Assembly (NCBI GenBank): GCA_036170795.1
Contig: JAVHPX010000055.1
Span: forward strand, 1-6,718
Origin: UBA8515 sp036170795
Lineage (GTDB): Bacteria > Patescibacteriota > Minisyncoccia > Phycocordibacterales > UBA9973
Length of the DNA: 6,718 nucleotides
Direction of reading: 5' to 3'
Positions 5,482-6,718 of this stretch are shown piece by piece (position 1 is the stretch's first letter; each line of letters opens with the position of its first letter). The notes below the pieces were generated by a model. That model made no database searches. It had not been told where the DNA came from and saw only the letters and a list, made by a program, of their open reading frames with translations. Both the position numbers and the translations under genes were made by a program.

Positions 5482-6618
5482 CTATAAATTTAAATTATCA
5501 CTAAGTTCTTTAATATAAATATTGTGGTCTTGAGTAAAAGTTATCTTAGCCATGTCCACACAATTAATTTTATATTTTGTGTAAAGGTATGGATCATTAA
5601 TCATATTTTTAATAACAAGACCAAATGTTTTACCATCTTTACTTAAGTGATTATATTTTTCAAAATCAGAATTAAAAAGAACTATCTTACTATATTCGTC
5701 ACCAGAAGAAATAACTGGGCAACCAGCGATAAATGAATATAAAATTGGTTTATAATAAATATCAGATTTACCAAAATAAAGCATTATGTGCGATTTATGA
5801 AATAAATTGATAGAATCTTCATTTTCTTTTAAAATTTCTAATGATATACCAAATAAATACCTAAGTATTCTAGCTTTCAAGAATTGATTGTCTGGAACAA
5901 TTAAAGAAAATCTAAATTTTAAAATAAAAGGTATTATTTCCTTACTTATCGTTCTAATCATCTTAAAAAGATTAATACCAACCATCTCTGAAAAGATTAT
6001 CATCGTAAAAATTTTATTTTTTGAATTTGAATTATTATATTCAATTAAATTATTACTATTAAAAATATTATCGAGCTCTAAGATGTCAATATATTCAGAG
6101 AAAATTATTACTTCTGTTTCTTTAGCTTGATAACTAGAATGATTTTTAATAACATTACTAATATAAGTATTCGGAATAAAAATTTTTGTAGGACTAGAAT
6201 GAACTAATTTACTAAGTGATATTTCTTTGTTGCCTAGAAGTTTCATATACGAATAAAAAACATAAAGAGAACGATGATACTTCTTTGCAAATTTTTTGGC
6301 TATCATTATTTCATCACCCATGCTAATAATAGCTATCGGTTTAAAATGACGTTTCCAAATTAATTGTGATTGAATAATCTTATGAACTTTAATAAAACTA
6401 AAAAAAGGAATATAGCGTACACTATAAATCCAAATATTATCACTTATTTTTAAAAGTGATTGTTTGTTAGAACCAATATAAATAATGTGAAGTTCTCCAA
6501 CAACAGAACCAATATCAGTGATAAATTTCCTAGAAGGAGAAAGCTCATTAAAAATACTTTTATCTAAAGTTATCATTAAAAAAGTATTTTTTGTAGATTC
6601 TTTATTATCAATATCCAT
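5482..6618 (-). CDS. Glycosyltransferase-like protein (GT-B/GT4-like), divergent
   Basis: This 378-aa protein is tentatively a GT-B-fold, family 4-like glycosyltransferase. Support is at both ends. The N-terminal stretch at 13-49 (LMITLDKSIF, then SRKFITDIGSVVGELHIIYIG) resembles the first Rossmann unit of such enzymes. The C-terminal YFGKSDIYYKPILYSFIAGCPVISS (281-305, a stretch with key GCPVIS) resembles the donor-binding segment, followed by a typical NDPYLYTKYK helix (341-350). Against full activity, the family's E-x7-E becomes Asp286-x7-Tyr294. There is no signal peptide or clear membrane segment. It is very rich in Asn, Ile and Lys, and its DNA is more AT-rich than its neighbours (22 G/C in 5881-5980). 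ATG 6618 is chosen over an in-frame start at 6699 because the latter lies inside tRNA-Thr and because TATAAT stands 6 nt upstream. It may be a sugar transferase for surface glycans or an inactive relative. Confidence 0.6.
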   Translation of the reverse strand: MDIDNKESTKNTFLMITLDKSIFNELSPSRKFITDIGSVVGELHIIYIGSNKQSLLKISDNIWIYSVRYIPFFSFIKVHKIIQSQLIWKRHFKPIAIISMGDEIMIAKKFAKKYHRSLYVFYSYMKLLGNKEISLSKLVHSSPTKIFIPNTYISNVIKNHSSYQAKETEVIIFSEYIDILELDNIFNSNNLIEYNNSNSKNKIFTMIIFSEMVGINLFKMIRTISKEIIPFILKFRFSLIVPDNQFLKARILRYLFGISLEILKENEDSINLFHKSHIMLYFGKSDIYYKPILYSFIAGCPVISSGDEYSKIVLFNSDFEKYNHLSKDGKTFGLVIKNMINDPYLYTKYKINCVDMAKITFTQDHNIYIKELSDNLNL

Positions 6619-6624
6619 ATTTAT

Positions 6625-6633
6625 ATTATACCA
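6625..6633 (-). promoter_or_regulatory. Extended -10 promoter of the glycosyltransferase-like gene
   Basis: On the minus strand TG-G-TATAAT (6633-6625) lies 6 nt (ATAAAT) before ATG 6618 and 8 nt after the 3' end of tRNA-Thr. Any -35 would fall inside the tRNA gene, where the sequence (TCGGGG at 6653-6648) is no match, so the extended -10 must suffice or the gene is co-transcribed with the tRNA. A 10-bp palindrome CAAAATTTTG (6632-6641) occupies the space between tRNA and -10 box and overlaps the TG. Confidence 0.58.
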
Positions 6634-6641
6634 AAATTTTG

Positions 6642-6714
6642 AGCCACCCCCGAGGATCGAACTCGGGACCCCATCATTACGAATGATGTGCTCTACCAAC
6701 TGAGCTAGGGTGGC
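6642..6714 (-). tRNA. tRNA-Thr (anticodon CGT), CCA not encoded
   Basis: On the minus strand 73 nt form a full cloverleaf. The acceptor GCCACCC/GGGTGGC has 7 perfect pairs. The D arm is GCTC-AGTTGGTA-GAGC. The anticodon arm CATCA-TTCGTAA-TGATG carries anticodon CGT, which reads ACG. The variable loop is GGGTC and the T arm CCGAG-TTCGATC-CTCGG. The discriminator is T73, where most bacterial tRNA-Thr have A. The bases that follow are CAA, not CCA, so a CCA-adding enzyme is needed. The promoter lies beyond the right edge; only 4 bases remain upstream. The gene is directly followed by the glycosyltransferase-like gene on the same strand. Confidence 0.96.
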
Positions 6715-6718
6715 ATAT

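Noticed and set aside
5459..5500. Programmed +1 frameshift upstream of prfB as in many bacteria
   Set aside because: No CTTTGA-type slippery site or upstream RF2-like coding sequence is present. The upstream gene ends 23 nt away and a promoter fills the gap.
6619..6699. 27 extra N-terminal residues on the glycosyltransferase-like protein from a start at 6699
   Set aside because: The extension is tRNA-Thr sequence read in the same direction, and a TATAAT promoter lies downstream of it.

Overview
The window looks like part of a chromosome from a low-GC, Patescibacteria (CPR)-type bacterium, probably Parcubacteria-like. This rests on recognising family forms, not on a search. The CTP synthase has the GGVISGVGKG ... 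DQDMGNYERFL style, release factor 2 is short (295 aa) with a reduced first domain, and a serine-recombinase C-terminus of the type common in those genomes lies at the left edge. A true RF2 is present and prfB itself ends in UGA, so UGA is a stop here. That argues against the SR1/Gracilibacteria recoded lineages.

Layout. Positions 1-401 (+) hold the 3' end of a serine recombinase, whose frame runs head-on into tRNA-Gln(CUG) at 339-412 (-). An AT-rich divergent control region (413-516) follows, then a LOG-family Rossmann protein at 517-1248 (+). Converging on it from the right is a minus-strand block of at least five genes, read right to left: tRNA-Thr(CGU), a divergent glycosyltransferase-like protein, prfB (RF2), ftsE, ftsX and pyrG (CTP synthase). 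Gaps between these protein genes are 23, 16, 7 and 2 nt, so this is probably one transcription unit with internal promoters. No gene-free stretch exceeds 300 bases.

How the genes fit together. prfB-ftsE-ftsX is a widespread bacterial gene order: translation termination next to the ABC-type FtsEX complex that couples the divisome to peptidoglycan hydrolysis. pyrG follows ftsX with only 2 nt between stop and start. tRNA-Gln and tRNA-Thr frame the segment.

The most striking non-coding signal is at the starts. Three minus-strand genes (glycosyltransferase-like, prfB, ftsX) begin with exactly TGn-TATAAT-6 nt-ATG, and the LOG gene has TTGAAA-17-TATAAT-7 nt-ATG. None of the six complete genes has a convincing Shine-Dalgarno sequence. 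This predicts leaderless or nearly leaderless mRNAs as a normal mode of expression. I see no CRISPR array, toxin-antitoxin pair, defence system or complete mobile element, and no clearly new multigene system.
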